Position numbers and translations under genes: made by a program
Shown here: one piece after another, positions 5,465-5,617 of the stretch
How positions within the stretch are numbered: position 1 is the first letter of the stretch
Layout of the letters: the number at the start of each line of letters is the position of its first letter
Notes under the pieces: generated by a model
Database searches by the model: none
What the model was told of the DNA's origin: nothing
The model's input: only the letters and a program-made list of their open reading frames with translations
Assembly: GCA_023415335.1 (NCBI GenBank)
Contig: JAEZLD010000030.1
Location: 1 to 5,617, forward strand
Origin: Bacillota bacterium
GTDB lineage: Bacteria > Bacillota > Clostridia > Clostridiales > Caloramatoraceae
Length of the DNA stretch: 5,617 nucleotides
Reading direction: 5' to 3'

Positions 5465-5617
5465 CAAAACAATTATTGAACAGAATGATATATTAAACAT
5501 TGCTCAGGAGATGAAGGGGAATGGCTTTCGTCTATCTGCAATAACCTGCGAGAAGGAGGGTGAGGGTTTGGAGTTAACTTATCATTATGATAAGGACTAT
5601 GAGCTTATAAACATAAG
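5454..5617 (+). CDS. echD: Ech-type hydrogenase subunit D (NuoC-like), 5' end only
   Basis: The first 54 codons of a gene run off the window. It begins at ATG 5454, overlaps echC by 11 nt in another frame, and is preceded by a strong ribosome site. The visible part contains GFRLSAITCEKE, then LELTYHYDKDYELINI (39-54). That is the start of the NuoC/complex I 30-kDa-like fold (EchD), where the LxYHFD-type strand is characteristic. EchD is a hydrophilic subunit without cofactors that packs against the large subunit EchE. Position directly after echC agrees with the echABCDEF order known from Methanosarcina barkeri and clostridia. The call rests on a short stretch plus strong context. Confidence 0.85.
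   Translation, partial: MLDNKTIIEQNDILNIAQEMKGNGFRLSAITCEKEGEGLELTYHYDKDYELINI

Noticed and set aside
1..5617. Mobile element, CRISPR array or horizontally acquired island
   Set aside because: No transposase or integrase fragments, regular direct repeats or flanking inverted repeats were seen, and base and codon style are even across the genes.

Overview
The window looks like chromosomal DNA of an anaerobic, low-GC Gram-positive bacterium of the clostridial type. The support is strong purine-rich Shine-Dalgarno sites before most genes, frequent ATA and AGG/AGA codons, GTG and TTG starts, and genes most similar in motif style to clostridial proteins. These include a short cysteine-rich FMN oxidase and an Ech-type hydrogenase operon. 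A cellulolytic Ruminiclostridium/Acetivibrio-like host is my guess from memory of similar proteins. It is not proven by the sequence. Every convincing gene is on the + strand.

Region 1 (1-1300) holds the 3' end of a YfcE/MJ0936-type metallophosphoesterase gene (2-172). It is followed closely by a complete gene for a short FMN-dependent alpha-hydroxy-acid oxidase/dehydrogenase-like protein (184-1197) whose N-terminus carries an unusual four-cysteine cluster. A GC-rich hairpin (1245-1276) follows.

Region 2 (1300-1960) is a single small gene (best start TTG 1419, end 1904) for an unrecognised protein with about three membrane segments. It is bounded by a probable weak terminator and promoter upstream and by a convincing Rho-independent terminator downstream (1917-1953), so it is probably its own transcription unit.

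Region 3 (1955-2192) is an AT-rich leader with candidate promoters and a short palindrome. I see no gene and no recognisable riboswitch in it.

Region 4 (2193-5617, running off the end) is the start of an energy-converting membrane-bound [NiFe] hydrogenase operon in the canonical order echA-echB-echC-echD. EchA is the NuoL/M/N-like proton or sodium channel, EchB the NuoH-like anchor, EchC the NuoB-like small subunit with the proximal [4Fe-4S] cluster, and EchD a NuoC-like subunit cut by the window edge. echE (NiFe large subunit) and echF (two-cluster ferredoxin-like subunit) would be expected just downstream. Such complexes couple ferredoxin oxidation and H2 evolution, or the reverse, to ion translocation. 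Genes are tightly packed: ATGA overlap for echA/echB, a 24-nt gap for echB/echC, and an 11-nt overlap for echC/echD.

No mobile element, CRISPR array, tRNA or rRNA was seen. I do not see a wholly new system. The items most worth a second look are the Cys cluster of the FMN oxidase, a NuoA/ND3-like motif in the C-terminal tail of EchA, and the uncharacterised small membrane protein.
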